DNA of 64,000 nucleotides from Shinisaurus crocodilurus. Taxonomy: Eukaryota; Chordata; Lepidosauria; Squamata; Shinisauridae. Numbering within the stretch: position 1 is the first letter of the stretch; each line of letters starts with the position of its first letter. A program made the translations under genes and the position numbers. Location: contig CM037877.1 in the NCBI GenBank assembly GCA_021292165.1, positions 212,020,715 through 212,084,714 on the forward strand, given 5' to 3'. Shown one piece after another: positions 35,301 to 41,514 of this stretch. The notes under the pieces were generated by a model. The model was not told the DNA's origin, did no database searches, and saw only the letters and a program-made list of their open reading frames with translations.

Positions 35301-38300
35301 CACCTGAACTAGATCAACTTTACCATTTCAGAAACACTTCCATTCATCCAGTTTAGTCTTCTTCCATTTCTTTGCTCTTTCCATTTTAGCCTGTTGCTAA
35401 TGTCTGTATCAGTTCTAAATCCTCTCTTAAAAACAATGGGTTGGATCCAAAGGTGCTGCTCTGCATGCAGAAGGCATCTTCCGCTCATGGAACAGCTGTT
35501 TTGCACCTTGCAGTAGAACAGTGCACAAGAAAAGTTAATCTAGTCTGTTTCCAAAGACTTTGTTCCATTTGTGAAATCCCTTGTACAAGCAGATAGAACT
35601 TTCCTATGATGGCACTGCATATCCTTTTGTGGAACAGCACTAACCCCTATTACTTCCAATTGTCTTAACAGATATCCATATCTTACTTTTTAAAAATAGT
35701 TAAAATAATCTGCTGCCAATGCGTCCTCATGTATTTATAGTTTATACAATCCAATCTGATGTGTCTGCAGTTTGCTCTGGATGTTTAAAATACTCAGCAA
35801 ATATCTGTAGTCCTATTTTTCTTTTAAAAAAATTTTTTAGATGGAGCAATATGCCATACCTTCCCCAACCTCCTGCCCTCCAAATGTGTTGGACTGCAAC
35901 TCCCATAATTCCCAGCCAGCATGAAAAAATAGTTATGTATACAGAAACCTAAAATGTACAAGCATTCAAGTTTTCGAATATAAAAGAATTGCTATCTCAG
36001 TACTGTACCATGGTATGCTTCTGCAAAAGAGTTGGCAAGTTTTGGAAAACACAGTTTTAAGCATGGCCCTATGTTTTCAACAGGCACACATTAAAAGCCA
36101 TGCTGGCTGAGAATCATGGGAGTTGCAGTCGAACACATCTGGAGGGCACCAGGTTGGGGAAGGCCATATAATACACTGAATCTTCAGCTTTTAATGTGTG
36201 ATGGTGGATTTTGGGGATCCAAAGCTCCTCTGATCCCGAGTGGCCTCCACAGCTTGGAGCTGGTGTAGGTTGGGGAGAATTTAAAAAAACAAAAAATCTG
36301 CCAGGCTGAGAAGTCCAGCAAAGCTGCCCCCCTCCTCCCACAAACACACAGAGCACATCTCTTGCTCTGGGCAGTGTGAGCCAGCAAGGCTTTGGAATTG
36401 GCAGAAGACCTGCCACTTCACTCCCACCCCAAACCCACTCTGGATTGCTCTGTAAGGGATTAGGCCATCTCTTCATGGAAGTGATAGGTTTTGAGCTGGT
36501 GTTTGAAGGCAGAGAGAGGTGGAACCATACAGGGATTCTAGGAGTGAATTCCAGGAGTAAGAGGCAGGAAGGGAAAGCAGGCAGTCTTTGAAGACAGCAG
36601 GAGATGTCCAAGCTTGGTGACTTTTTATAACTACGCCCCTGCCGCCCCACTTGACATGCCCATTTTAAAATAAGGTTAACTTTCAAAAGAAAGTGGTAAT
36701 ATGGCATAGGGAGTTGGGGGCAGGGATGGAAAGCCTTAAGTGCCATGGCTTCTATGCAAGGCTTTATGCACACCTAAATTAATTCTTGGGATTTGCACCC
36801 ATTGCCTAATTCGTTGAACGCTGGCAGTGGTGGGCATGAAGTTTAATGTGGATTAGGAACATCATCACTTATGGGCTGCGCAATCCTATGGCTGCTAGAC
36901 AGCATCTAGACAGCCATAGGATTATTCAGCCTCAGCTCCAACCTCAGAAACTTGCTCCAAGGTTGGAGCTGGGACTCTGATCTCAGAGCGTCCCCTTGCA
37001 GCCAGCGTGGCTGCTCCTCCAGGGTCGCAAATGCAACCTCAGAGAAGGAATTTTGTGGGTGGGGAGGGGAGGAGACAGGCACCACCACCACGATACGAGG
37101 TATCTTGGCGGCACCCCAGACTCCTTCCTTGATGCTCCAAGGTGCCACACTTACACAGCCAAAATCAGCTGTCTAAGTGTTTTGCAGGGTGGGAGGAGCA
37201 TGGAGGTGAACTTTGCCTCCGCGCTCCTCCTACCCTGCATAGGATGCCCATAATCCTCCAAATTCTATGGGAATCCTGACTGGATTGTGCCCTAAATGGA
37301 GATTAGAAACATTATAGAGTATTACAAAAATATATTTCCAATGCTTCCTATTTATCACCCATTACTCACTTTGAGTCACGTGCAAGGCTGTATTAAGTAA
37401 TTATGAAAAATTTAACTGTTTGGTCTTCCAAAAGTATTTGGGGGAATCAGCACATATATGTTATAGTGGTTAATATTGGACTAGGACTGGGGAGACCCAG
37501 GTTCAAGTTCCACTTAAGGTGCAATCCTATGCAAGTTTATACAGAAAAAGTCCTATAATTCCCAGCCAGCATAATAAATAATAAATATATTTGTAGCTAG
37601 AGGAATAGGAAAGGGTCATAAATCTACTTGCACTGTCCATTACAGAAGCATAAACTAGAAAGGCACCCAAATGTAGCTTTCAGTTTTGGGTTACAGGGGT
37701 GGAGGAGAAAAGGAGAAAGAAGTGCAGAAGGATAGTGAGCTAGTATTAGAACACTGCAACCCTAACTTTTGTACATTTTTACTTGAAGATAGAAAATGTA
37801 AGGTACTGCAAGTTCAGAAACACAAATATTTTAGATCCAAATATAAGTCACCTAAACTTCTGTAACCGGTAAGGACCAAATTAGCCCCTGAATAAAAGAT
37901 GGTATGGAGGTGTGCTTCAATCAGTTTAACTGGAAGAACTTTGTGTTGGAATTAGTGTTTGATGAGCTGAAAAAAAGGATGGATATGTTTAAAAAAAAAT
38001 TAAGAAAGAAAACCATAAAATAAATTACCCTCCAAAGATACACATCAGATAAACAAATCAGACTGCCTTATTTATAACTCAGCTATCACCGTGAAGCCTT
38101 ATCCCAAACACACATTCCTGATCAACTGGCAACTTTTGCATTTCACACGATGCATAAAATCAAAGTGTAACAGAGATTGCATTTACGGTACATTGATGGA
38201 GGCATTAACTTGACATGCCATTTCGAAAGCACACCTTCCTCTTCGCTATAACAGAATTTTAAGTAACATCACACAAATCCTCATCACGCTTGGTTTGAAA

Positions 38301-38572
38301 ACACCTCCGTTTACAGCTCCAAAGAGCCTTAGCGCGCAATCCTATGCATATTTAGACCGGGGGGGGGGGCATTCCTACAACTACCAGCATCCCAGAATGC
38401 TAGGAATTGTAGGACTCCCCCCCCCCGCCCCGTCTAAACATGCATAGGAGTGCGTCCTTAGCGGGTTAACGACGAAGGTAACCCACCGTGAAGGGAAAGA
38501 AAGGAAGAAAGCTCACCTATCAGACCCTTTAATAGCAGTGTTGGATTTCACCCTGAAAGCTTTGGCAAACAT
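8007..38572 (-). CDS. EIF2D: EIF2D, complete spliced coding region (15 coding exons)
   Basis: EIF2D (ligatin) is a cytosolic translation factor that delivers tRNA to the 40S P-site independently of GTP and helps recycle post-termination 40S subunits. Fifteen exons were assembled by frame and splice sites: 38517-38572, 33870-34060, 32544-32627, 30703-30793, 27445-27552, 23341-23627, 22443-22560, 20627-20672, 20085-20188, 13072-13230, 12291-12380, 11029-11124, 10099-10219, 9369-9543, 8007-8077. They sum to 1,797 nt, or 598 residues plus TAG, compared with about 584 in human as I remember it. All junction phases agree and all introns are GT-AG. Domains in order: N-terminal domain (about 1-90), PUA (about 93-175), acidic linker (about 177-270), winged helix (about 275-380), SWIB/MDM2 (about 396-480) and SUI1 (about 505-580). 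No disabling change was seen. Confidence 0.95.
8222..8303. repeat. CAATCCTAT-type palindromic repeat
   Basis: It starts GCAATCCTATGCATG and ends GTATAGGACTGCAG, with a central near-palindrome AAGTTCAATGGGGCTTA. This short repeat recurs throughout the window (9200-9262, 33155-33222, 53755-53937, 54179-54379, 57695-57768, 59054-59142, 61418-61504). It is probably a MITE-like element. Confidence 0.7.
8378..8475. repeat. Interspersed repeat with GAGTAGCCGTGTTA start
   Basis: It begins AGAGAGTAGCCGTGTTA and continues through TTGTGGCACTTTAAAGACC and TAGCTTTCGTGGA. This sequence type is common in reptile genomes. A related inverse-orientation copy lies at 58930-59052. The family name is not certain. 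Confidence 0.55.
9369..9543 (-). CDS. EIF2D: EIF2D exon 14 (SUI1 domain)
   Basis: It encodes VTIIKNLELYGLDPQALANI...VQIQGNQIHHLAKLLL, the SUI1 core expected to contact the 40S decoding region near the start codon. Acceptor CTTGCAG, donor GTAGGT. Confidence 0.96.
10099..10219 (-). CDS. EIF2D: EIF2D exon 13 (start of SUI1 domain)
   Basis: It encodes CLDQLQPFHQVIYSGHEPIV then RKGNIDPIDITIAQRSSNKK and ends in phase 0 at GTAAGG. The last half opens the SUI1/eIF1-like domain. Confidence 0.95.
10408..10543. mobile_element. hAT-like foldback MITE
   Basis: The termini CAGCCTTCCCCAACCTGGCA and CCAGGTGGGGGAAGGCTG are inverted repeats. The inner arms include TGCTGGGAGTTGCAGT. It is in EIF2D intron 12. 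Flanking 8-mers are only partly similar. Confidence 0.75.
11029..11124 (-). CDS. EIF2D: EIF2D exon 12 (SWIB/MDM2-like domain)
   Basis: It encodes FVTVNPVLCDCLLNKSEQDE then ISKLKWDDLVSR. Acceptor ATTACAG, donor GTGAGG. Confidence 0.95.
11125..12290. other. EIF2D intron 11
   Basis: It contains the tRNA-derived SINE at 11425-11616 and, near 11669, the short palindrome GATGGCGCTCGCCATC. The remainder is unannotated. Confidence 0.7.
11425..11616 (+). mobile_element. tRNA-derived SINE, copy 1
   Basis: The head carries an A box (TAGCTCAGTGGTAGAGCA) and a B-box-like GGTTTCATCCC. It is followed by the body CTGCCAGTCAATGTCAACC and ends GGCCATTTCCTATGTTC. Pol III promoter spacing is tRNA-like, but this is not a functional tRNA gene. 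Another good plus copy is at 33490-33689 and a minus copy at 32831-33022. Confidence 0.85.
12291..12380 (-). CDS. EIF2D: EIF2D exon 11 (SWIB/MDM2-like domain)
   Basis: It encodes KKGHTLSSSEVRSAVINYVK then INELVDETNK, with split codons at both ends. Acceptor CCTCCAG, donor GTATGT. Confidence 0.95.
12465..12656 (-). mobile_element. Short retroposon with 14-bp target duplication
   Basis: It is flanked by exact AAATTGGAGATTTC copies at 12451-12464 and 12657-12670, a hallmark of LINE-mediated insertion. On the minus strand it carries AATAAA and ends in a TGATGG/TATTATT-type tail. It is probably a 5'-truncated LINE 3' end. The family was not identified. Confidence 0.75.
12918..12940. repeat. (CA)n microsatellite
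   Basis: About eleven CA units in EIF2D intron 10. Confidence 0.9.
13072..13230 (-). CDS. EIF2D: EIF2D exon 10 (linker to SWIB domain)
   Basis: It encodes IRSFVVPDTATSESP...DDGEQPYRSPEIIPLYGV then SSRMVPLFQESGY. The C-terminal part, which leads into the SWIB/MDM2-like domain, is strongly conserved. Acceptor TTTCAG, donor GTAAGG. Confidence 0.95.
13720..13854. mobile_element. hAT MITE, near-perfect palindrome with 8-bp duplication
   Basis: This 135-bp element begins CAGTGTTCTCCAACCTCGGG and ends in its reverse complement with one or two mismatches. It is flanked by exact ACCTAGTA at 13712-13719 and 13855-13862. The arms are about 66 bp with an almost absent loop (ATA), so the whole unit folds into one hairpin. 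It is in EIF2D intron 9. The near-perfect arms suggest a recent insertion. Confidence 0.93.
16652..16940. mobile_element. Probable MITE with CCCATCATGGGTT ends, copy 1
   Basis: It starts near ACAGCCCATCATGGGTT, ends near CATAATGGGGGACGACATG and contains internal inverted AACCCTC/GAGGGTT units. A related element lies at 21283-21455. Boundaries are uncertain. Confidence 0.45.
17468..17628. mobile_element. Foldback MITE of the CAATCCTATGCATG hairpin family, rearranged
   Basis: The right end GTATAGGATTGCACCCTTAA and the core GCTGGCTGGAGAATGCTGGG match the family at 40453-40590. The left arm has a local duplication of TGTTTAGACAGAA. Confidence 0.65.
18045..18419 (+). mobile_element. L2-like LINE 3' end
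   Basis: It contains an ORF fragment (APRLWNDLPKEAHLVPTLWS, FRTFLF) typical of the extreme C terminus of L2-type LINE reverse transcriptases. A 3' UTR follows and ends in TGTAATAAATAAATAAAT. Related minus-strand fragments are at 31270-31440 and 29138-29890. Confidence 0.75.
18838..18908 (+). mobile_element. Partial tRNA-derived SINE
   Basis: Only the distal body CTGCCAGTCAGTGTCAACAA through GGATAAGGCAGCTGTATAC remains; the A/B-box head is missing. Confidence 0.7.
19136..19375. mobile_element. pogo/Tigger-like MITE
   Basis: It starts CAGTAGTCATGCCTTGGATT and contains GAGCATAATTCGTTCCGGAA. The distal part, GCTCTCAAACCAAGTTATTACTG, is the complementary terminal repeat. No transposase is present. 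Confidence 0.65.
19452..19659. mobile_element. hAT non-autonomous element
   Basis: It begins CAAGGGTGCAGAATCTGAG and ends GTTCAACACCCCTG. Flanking 8-mers CTGTAAAG and CTGTAGAG match at seven of eight positions. It resembles the element at 23870-24151 in inverse orientation. Confidence 0.7.
20085..20188 (-). CDS. EIF2D: EIF2D exon 9 (winged-helix region)
   Basis: It encodes FSKFLQSMQQQKIVQVKELS then KGVESIVDVDWRHE. It starts in phase 0 after CTCTTAG and ends with AG before GTAGGA. Confidence 0.95.
20627..20672 (-). CDS. EIF2D: EIF2D exon 8 (46-nt microexon-sized)
   Basis: This very short exon encodes PKGQQLDIKKSSYKK after a split Cys codon, between CAACAG and GTGTGT. It is found only by matching the conserved LDIKKSSYKK motif. 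Confidence 0.93.
20862..20996. mobile_element. hAT MITE with near-exact 8-bp duplication
   Basis: It begins CAGGAGTGGGCAACTTGTG and ends ATTGCTCACCCTTG. It is flanked by ATATAAAG and ATATAAAA. The arms share AACATCTGGAGG with other family members. It is in EIF2D intron 7. Confidence 0.8.
21283..21455. mobile_element. Probable MITE with CCCATCATGGGTT ends, copy 2
   Basis: It runs from TGACAACCCATCATGAG to ACCCATGATGGGTTGTCG, an obvious inverted repeat. The end TGTCGTGTTGTGCGAACCC also occurs near 39900-39920. Confidence 0.55.
21556..21858. mobile_element. MITE with AGGGATGT terminal repeats, copy 2
   Basis: It starts AGGGATGTACGGATTTTGT and ends GCAGATTTGCCCTACATCCCT. The interior AGTCCGTGGAATCTGCG resembles the copy at 1884-2335. 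Confidence 0.65.
21890..22326 (+). mobile_element. Possible LINE 3' end with (AATG)n tail
   Basis: The segment ends ATCAATAAAGTTTTGAATGA and continues in AATG repeats, which suggests a retroposed 3' end. Only the tail is convincing; the 5' limit and family are unknown. Confidence 0.4.
22443..22560 (-). CDS. EIF2D: EIF2D exon 7 (winged-helix region)
   Basis: It encodes EQMDVLLHQCFFHALKCKVK then KTELPLLTSTFLRNYMFLC, highly conserved in vertebrate EIF2D. Acceptor TTTTACAG, donor GTAAGC. Both end codons are split and rejoin in frame. Confidence 0.95.
23341..23627 (-). CDS. EIF2D: EIF2D exon 6 (acidic linker)
   Basis: It begins GFGDKSCPPTIAPLEAE and continues through a Glu/Asp-rich tract (EEEEQEDEEEEEG) to EDSRSPQ. 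This is the least conserved part of the protein and probably accounts for most of the extra length over human. The acceptor is weak (AATTAAAAAG) but forced by the frame with exons 5 and 7. Donor GTATAA. Confidence 0.9.
23870..24151. mobile_element. hAT non-autonomous element
   Basis: It begins CAGGGGTGTTGAACTTCTTT. Flanking 8-mers ATTTAATG and ATTTAATT match at seven of eight. The interior (GGGCCAAATTCCATTTTGTA, GTGGTGGGC) matches the inverse of 19452-19659. Confidence 0.7.
25177..25956 (-). mobile_element. Truncated LINE with inverted 5' end, nested in the Tc1
   Basis: On the minus strand 25834-25265 encodes the C-terminal tail of a LINE polyprotein: YACETWTIYKRHFHFLEGFH, LRKILRITWEDRRTN, QLQWTGYVRMPD, and a terminal C2H2 finger CPHCGKLCGSRIGLHSHLRT. 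The 3' end is a (GAT)n-type tail at about 25177-25190. Its 5' end is followed by 84 nt of the same sequence in opposite orientation (25873-25956). The tail and finger suggest an RTE-like or related clade, not firmly assigned. Confidence 0.85.
25771..25956. repeat. 84-bp inverted repeat at LINE 5' junction
   Basis: The left arm 25771-25854 and right arm 25873-25956 are reverse complements with only a few mismatches. They are separated by an 18-nt loop (CAACACTGGTTTATGAAG). Confidence 0.95.
27445..27552 (-). CDS. EIF2D: EIF2D exon 5 (end of PUA domain)
   Basis: It encodes APVAIGIATMSTAEMVAAGM then KGKGFTVLHTYMDHLW. The TG/G tryptophan codon is split at a GTGTGT donor. Short low-confidence reading frames on the plus strand here are shadows. 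Confidence 0.95.
27958..28051 (+). mobile_element. Sauria-type SINE, 3' part
   Basis: It begins AGATAAAATGGAGAGGAGG, continues through CTGCCTTGGGCTCCTCGGGG and GGCGGGATATAAATAAA, and lacks the tRNA-like head. The 3' tail is of the BovB-like type known from squamate SINEs. Confidence 0.75.
29138..29890 (-). mobile_element. L2-like LINE 3' end, interrupted by a DNA element
   Basis: The plus strand reads TTTTATTTATTACATTTCTA then CAGTTCACAGAC. Downstream the LINE resumes at about 29740 (AGGTCTTCACCTGGGAGCTC). A 0.47-kb element with AGGGCGCAATCC ends sits between, at about 29255-29727. Confidence 0.6.
29255..29727. mobile_element. DNA element with AGGGCGCAATCC ends, copy 1
   Basis: It starts AGGGCGCAATCCTATTGAG and ends with a local hairpin (TTTTAGGGAATG / CATTCCCTAAAA). 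The interior TGCAGAGCAGGAGGAGTGGC, GGATACCTCATATCC and GAGCTGGGAATCCAAACTAT recurs at 51371-51773 and, inverted, at 36873-37293. Confidence 0.65.
29895..30055 (+). mobile_element. Divergent tRNA-derived SINE
   Basis: TAGTTTGCACATAGAGG and CAATACTGGGCTACATGGAC align in order with the tRNA SINE at 33490-33689, with many substitutions. Confidence 0.5.
30286..30395. mobile_element. hAT-like foldback MITE, partial
   Basis: The arms CTCCAGATATGTTGGACTAC and GTCCAACACATCTGGAGGA are inverted repeats around an AGCCAGCATGAGTTGGGAAT core. Confidence 0.7.
30703..30793 (-). CDS. EIF2D: EIF2D exon 4 (PUA domain)
   Basis: It encodes DLMLPGVIVPSRGLPQVEQG then TLCAVTLVGN, typical PUA-domain strands. Acceptor TCTACAG, donor GTATGA. 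The split Arg codon (AG/A) joins exon 5. Confidence 0.95.
31270..31465 (-). mobile_element. L2-like LINE C-terminal fragment
   Basis: The minus strand encodes LPKKAHLVPTLLFFF, matching LPKEAHLVPTLWSFR of the copy at 18045-18419. Confidence 0.6.
32259..32318. repeat. (GAT)n microsatellite
   Basis: About 19 GAT units in EIF2D intron 3. On the minus strand it reads as a serine run, but it is not coding. Confidence 0.95.
32544..32627 (-). CDS. EIF2D: EIF2D exon 3 (start of PUA region)
   Basis: It encodes VYTLWSHPRLLPIFSTWPPV then LNKLAGGA. This is collinear with the vertebrate segment ending in the GGA-DLMLPG junction. Acceptor GGACAG, donor GTAAGG. Confidence 0.95.
32831..33022 (-). mobile_element. 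tRNA-derived SINE, copy 2
   Basis: The plus strand begins AGGAACATAGGAAATTGCC, runs through CTGACTGGCAGCAGCTCTCC and ends in the reverse complement of the A/B-box head (CTGGGACCATCTGCTTGCAG). Confidence 0.85.
33287..33460 (+). mobile_element. 5S-rRNA-derived SINE with CR1-like tail, copy 1
   Basis: The head GGAAAGCTAAGCAGGGTCAG then CCTGGTTATTACTTGGATGG and GAGACC is plainly the 5S rRNA internal promoter region. It is followed by GTTGGACTCGATGGCCTTGT and CCTTCCAACTCTATGATCTA, a CR1-type 3' end. Other copies: 50319-50490, 62562-62722 (minus), 63427-63605. It is not a functional 5S gene. Confidence 0.88.
33490..33689 (+). mobile_element. tRNA-derived SINE, copy 3 (best preserved)
   Basis: A box AGCCATACCTCAGTGGCAGA, B box GGTTCAATTCC, body AACAATACTGGGCTAGATGG and end AGGCAGCTTCCTATGTGCC are all present. 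It lies directly downstream of a 5S-derived SINE. Confidence 0.88.
33870..34060 (-). CDS. EIF2D: EIF2D exon 2 (N-terminal domain)
   Basis: It starts after TTGCAG and reads RKLRSDVAATFPTL...PNKEELNVIKLYAHKGEAL...LFEIEKTLYPT. It ends at GTACAG with one base of the next codon. This is the conserved N-terminal EIF2D/MCT-1-like fold preceding the PUA domain. Confidence 0.95.
34231..34356. mobile_element. Foldback MITE (CATGTTTAAACAGAAAAAAG hairpin)
   Basis: Near-perfect arms surround the core CCAGCATTCCCCAGACAGTA, and the unit ends CATGCATAGGATTGTGGCTT. The left terminal CAATCCTAT segment has been lost. It is in EIF2D intron 1. Confidence 0.8.
34728..34961. mobile_element. Tigger/pogo-like MITE, copy 2
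   Basis: It is flanked by TA, begins CAGGCAGACCCTGAATTAAG and ends CTGGAGACTGCCTG. It has the same orientation as 171-419, with a short internal deletion. Confidence 0.8.
35850..36166. mobile_element. hAT-like MITE with a 169-bp loop
   Basis: The left arm (CCTTCCCCAACCTCCTGCCC, CAAATGTGTTGGACTGC) and right arm (CGAACACATCTGGAGGGCAC, CAGGTTGGGGAAGG) are inverted repeats. They are separated by unrelated sequence at about 35927-36095. Confidence 0.7.
36873..37293. mobile_element. DNA element with AGGGCGCAATCC-type ends, copy 2 (inverted)
   Basis: It starts GGCTGCGCAATCCTATGG and ends ACTGGATTGTGCCCT. The interior AGGGTGGGAGGAGCATGGAG and CTCAGCTCCAACCTCAG is the reverse complement of segments of 51371-51773. 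Confidence 0.65.
38330..38461. mobile_element. Foldback MITE with poly-G/poly-C arms
   Basis: It runs from GCGCAATCCTATGCATATTT to CATGCATAGGAGTGCGTCC. A run of ten G in the left arm faces a C-rich run in the right arm, around the core CTACCAGCATCCCAGAATGC. Confidence 0.8.
38517..38572 (-). CDS. EIF2D: EIF2D exon 1 (start codon)
   Basis: It encodes MFAKAFRVKSNTAIKGSDR with the last codon split (AG/G). The ATG is at 38572-38570 on the minus strand, the only start preceding this strongly conserved N terminus. It ends at a GTGAGC donor. Confidence 0.95.
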
Positions 38573-38960
38573 GGTCAAAGAAGCCGCAAGGCCTTCAGTT
38601 CAGGTGACGGCTGAAATCCCGCAGGTTTACTGTGGATTCCCCGGTGGGGTGGGGGGCGTTAGAAAGCGGCATCCATGGGCTAAAAGACAAGATTCCCACA
38701 GACCTCTTTTCTCACTGCATGGGCGCAGCCATTGTGCAGTGCTGCGACAAAATGAGTCCGTGGGGCAACGGCGCGATCTCTCCGGGAACAGCTGCGACTG
38801 CTTCCTGCTCTGGTGACCCTCCCGTCAGACGCAAAGGCGAGGCGTGATAGGCTGCGTTTCCCGTCGCTTCGCAGCGCTCCGTGTTAGGAACGGAGGTCTG
38901 TTCGCTGCGTAAAGCAGAGCGCATATCCGCCACATCCTTGAGCAGCCGCGGCCCGAGCCT
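38573..38960 (-). promoter_or_regulatory. EIF2D: EIF2D CpG-rich promoter and 5' UTR
   Basis: Immediately upstream of the EIF2D start codon the sequence becomes GC- and CpG-rich (for example CGTTTCCCGTCGCTTCGCAG at about 38856), in contrast to the AT-rich flanks. A CTTCCTGC ETS-like site lies near 38800. There is no clear TATA box, as expected for a housekeeping gene. The start site was not mapped. Confidence 0.75.
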
Positions 38961-39427
38961 GGCTGAAATGTGGCATTTTGGTTGGTCCTAATAAACGTAC
39001 TGCCTAACTCTGGATTTTGGATCCCCCCCCCATGGACCCAGCACGGCTATCTTTGCTTGGTTTCCCCGCACCCCACCAAAAAATTAAATTCTTTAAAAAG
39101 CAGCTACTTACAGGATCAGGGCCCCTGTTTGATGCATATTTGCATCCCTGCCCTATGACTTGTAAACCCCACTGATTTCAGTGGAAATGGAGGGCGGGGG
39201 CATCGTTTACATGGTCATTGGCTTAGTTTATCATCGTATTTTCCCCACAGTGGCAGGCACCGTTTGGATTTTCCACCTCTGGCACCAAAACGTGTTGAGA
39301 CTTCTGCTCCAGCTAGGGATGAGTGAACTCTCTTTGCCCTTAGGTCCACAATAATTTCGGTGTACTAGATTACTGAATGGGCACACATTGGCGTAGAGGC
39401 GTCGTCAGTGGCGTAGTAGTAGTGGCG

Positions 39428-39672
39428 TAGAGCCAGCGTGGCCTAGTGGTGAGTGTTGGACTGGGACTCAGGAGATCTGGGTTCTAGTCCCTGCTCAGCC
39501 ATGAAACTCACTGGGTGACTTTGGGCCAGTCACTGACTCTCAGCCTAACCTACCTCACAGGGTTGTTGTGAGGATAAAATGGAGAGGAGCAGGAGGATTA
39601 TGTAAGCCGCCTTGGGTTCCTTGCAGGAAAAAAGGTGGGGTATAAATATAATAAATAAATAAATAAATAAAT
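39428..39672 (+). mobile_element. Sauria-type SINE, full length
   Basis: A tRNA-like head with GTGGCCTAGTGGTGAGTGTT (A box) and GGGTTCTAGTCCC (B box) is followed by CTCAGCCTAACCTACCTCAC and AGGGTTGTTGTGAGGATAAA. A BovB-like tail ends ATAAATAAATAAATAAAT. This SINE class is characteristic of squamates. Confidence 0.9.
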
Positions 39673-40452
39673 GGTGCGGGGAAGACATCGCTCCAGTCAG
39701 CTTGACAGCCATCTGGAGCGACACCTGCTCCCCACCCAGGGGGAAGCCTCAGTGCTCCTGTGGGGTGCTCCAGGATACTCGCTAGAGGACCGAGAAGGGA
39801 GGAGGAGGTGGGCAAGGACCCAGGATGTGCCCAGTCGTCTGTTGGGCACATCATTGGCCCCCAGGCAGACCTCACTGTGTGGCTTGTGCCACAGTGTGGG
39901 TTGTCGTGTCATACGAACCCACCCGCTCACTTATATAACCAATTTGCACTCTGCAGGCTAAGCTATGACTAGCATGGAGGGCCCTGAATGTTCTCAGGTA
40001 TGCAGTGCATCAAGAATTGTGCAGCAACCTAACAATGGTAGTTTCCATCATAGCCATCCTGGACTAATATACAATTTTAAATTTGCATTCACGTTTTTGG
40101 AGTACAGCATTGCACCAGCACAAGCAGGAGTTCTGATACTGGAATCGTGGACTGAACAAGAGCAACCCCATGCCACATCTTGTGGCATTGCACGCACTGT
40201 GCAGCAACATTGCAGCTACACTACCAAAGTTCCAGACAAGGATGCAACTTGGGTAGTGGCTCACAAAGCTGCCAGGATCCTGCTGCTGTGCTGATACATT
40301 TCTTGATAGAAGGTAACACCCGGCTGTGTTATAAGATATGCAGGGAGTGTGGGGTGGAGTTGATCCTAGTAAGGCATGCTGGAGCCTCATATTTCAAGTG
40401 CCACAGCTTCTTTCTGTACTGCTGTTGATAGTAATGTAGAGTTGGCCAATTT

Positions 40453-40590
40453 AGGGCACAATCCTATGCATGTTTAGACAGAAAAAGGTCCTATAATTCC
40501 CAACATTCCCCAGCCAGCCATGCTGGCTGGGGAATGCTGGGAATTATAGAACTTTTTTTTTTTGTCTAAACATGCGTAGGATTGCGCCCT
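40453..40590. mobile_element. Foldback MITE, intact CAATCCTATGCATG hairpin
   Basis: It begins AGGGCACAATCCTATGCATG and ends CATGCGTAGGATTGCGCCCT. The arms are nearly perfect around CATTCCCCAGCCAGCCATGC. It is the best reference copy for 17468, 34231, 38330, 45852 and 46978. Confidence 0.88.
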
Positions 40591-40829
40591 TAATAAACTG
40601 ACCAGTCAAGTATTTTTAAAGCATTAACTATTAGAGCTTCAAGAAGTTATATCATCACCTGGTTTGATACTTATGAAATTACAAAAACAAGTTAACTGTT
40701 ATTGAGAAATAATGGGGGAAACCTGTAATGACTTGTTATATTTTTTTACAATGTTAGATAAGTTTTCTATACAAGTGAACAGCTTTCCTCTTTGGCTGTT
40801 ATCCTGACACACCAGGACCAGTGTACAGT

Positions 40830-41514
40830 CTGAGGTCTGCAACATGGTGCCCCTGGGCACTGATGTGCCCACAGATTCCTCCCTTGCCCCCCCATCTCCC
40901 TGCTCATCCTGATATGCGTGTTTTAAAATATTTTATTTTTTAAGTAGGAGGCTGGCATGCTGCATTAGTTAGAAGGGGTGTTCTGTGTGTGTTTTGCCTA
41001 AAGTTGTGTGTGTGTGTGGTTTGTGCATGTTTTTCCTGAGGTTTTGGGGGTGGGTAGGTGAGGGGGTGTTTTGCCTCTGTGTGTGTATGTGTTTCTCTGA
41101 GCATCACAAGTCTGTCTTCTGTGAAATGAGTATTTTGTTGCACTTTGTGGGGGCAACCATGTGATTTGATATTTGGATTTCACATCCCACCTCTGCCTTG
41201 TAACTTGGCCAAAAAACTGAATACTAGTTTCTGAGCTGCATCAGTTTGCCTTCTGTGACATACCTGTTGGAGCAGAAAACAATGGGTTCAGAAACGTGGT
41301 TTTGTGTTTTGAATTCAGACCGCCACCACTGCCTTGAACATAGGCTCTTGGCCAAGTTAGATTTCTTTTTGCTTCACCGGTTTGTTACGCTCACCATGGC
41401 AGCCATCTTGTGAATGGGCAAGCATCCTTTATGGCAACCATTTTGTAAGAATGGCCACAACATTCTCTCAAAATTCCAAATGTGCCCACTGGCTGAAAAG
41501 GTTGAGGATCCCTG
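40830..41514. mobile_element. hAT non-autonomous element (685 bp)
   Basis: It begins CTGAGGTCTGCAACATGGTG and ends AAAAGGTTGAGGATCCCTG, a degraded version of CAGGGGTCCCCAAC termini. Flanking TGTACAGT and GCTACAGT match at six of eight. Its size and ends resemble 49621-50288. The interior is GT-rich with no transposase. Confidence 0.65.

Larger units (their letters stand above)
34061..38516. other. EIF2D intron 1 (4.5 kb)
   Basis: It holds foldback and Tigger-like MITEs (34231-34356, 34728-34961, 35850-36166, 38330-38461), an L2-like 3' fragment near 35045-35110 on the minus strand, the AGGGCGCAATCC element at 36873-37293 and a partial SINE head near 37474-37516. No exon was recognised. Confidence 0.65.

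Noticed and set aside
36114..36773. 219-residue open frame on the minus strand
   Set aside because: It begins in a half-MITE and runs through repeat-rich EIF2D intron 1. There is no recognisable domain, and composition is like translated repeat sequence.
39965..40440. Overlapping 80-110-residue frames in the intergenic region
   Set aside because: Frames overlap on both strands, with no domain or splice structure; part lies near a MITE end.
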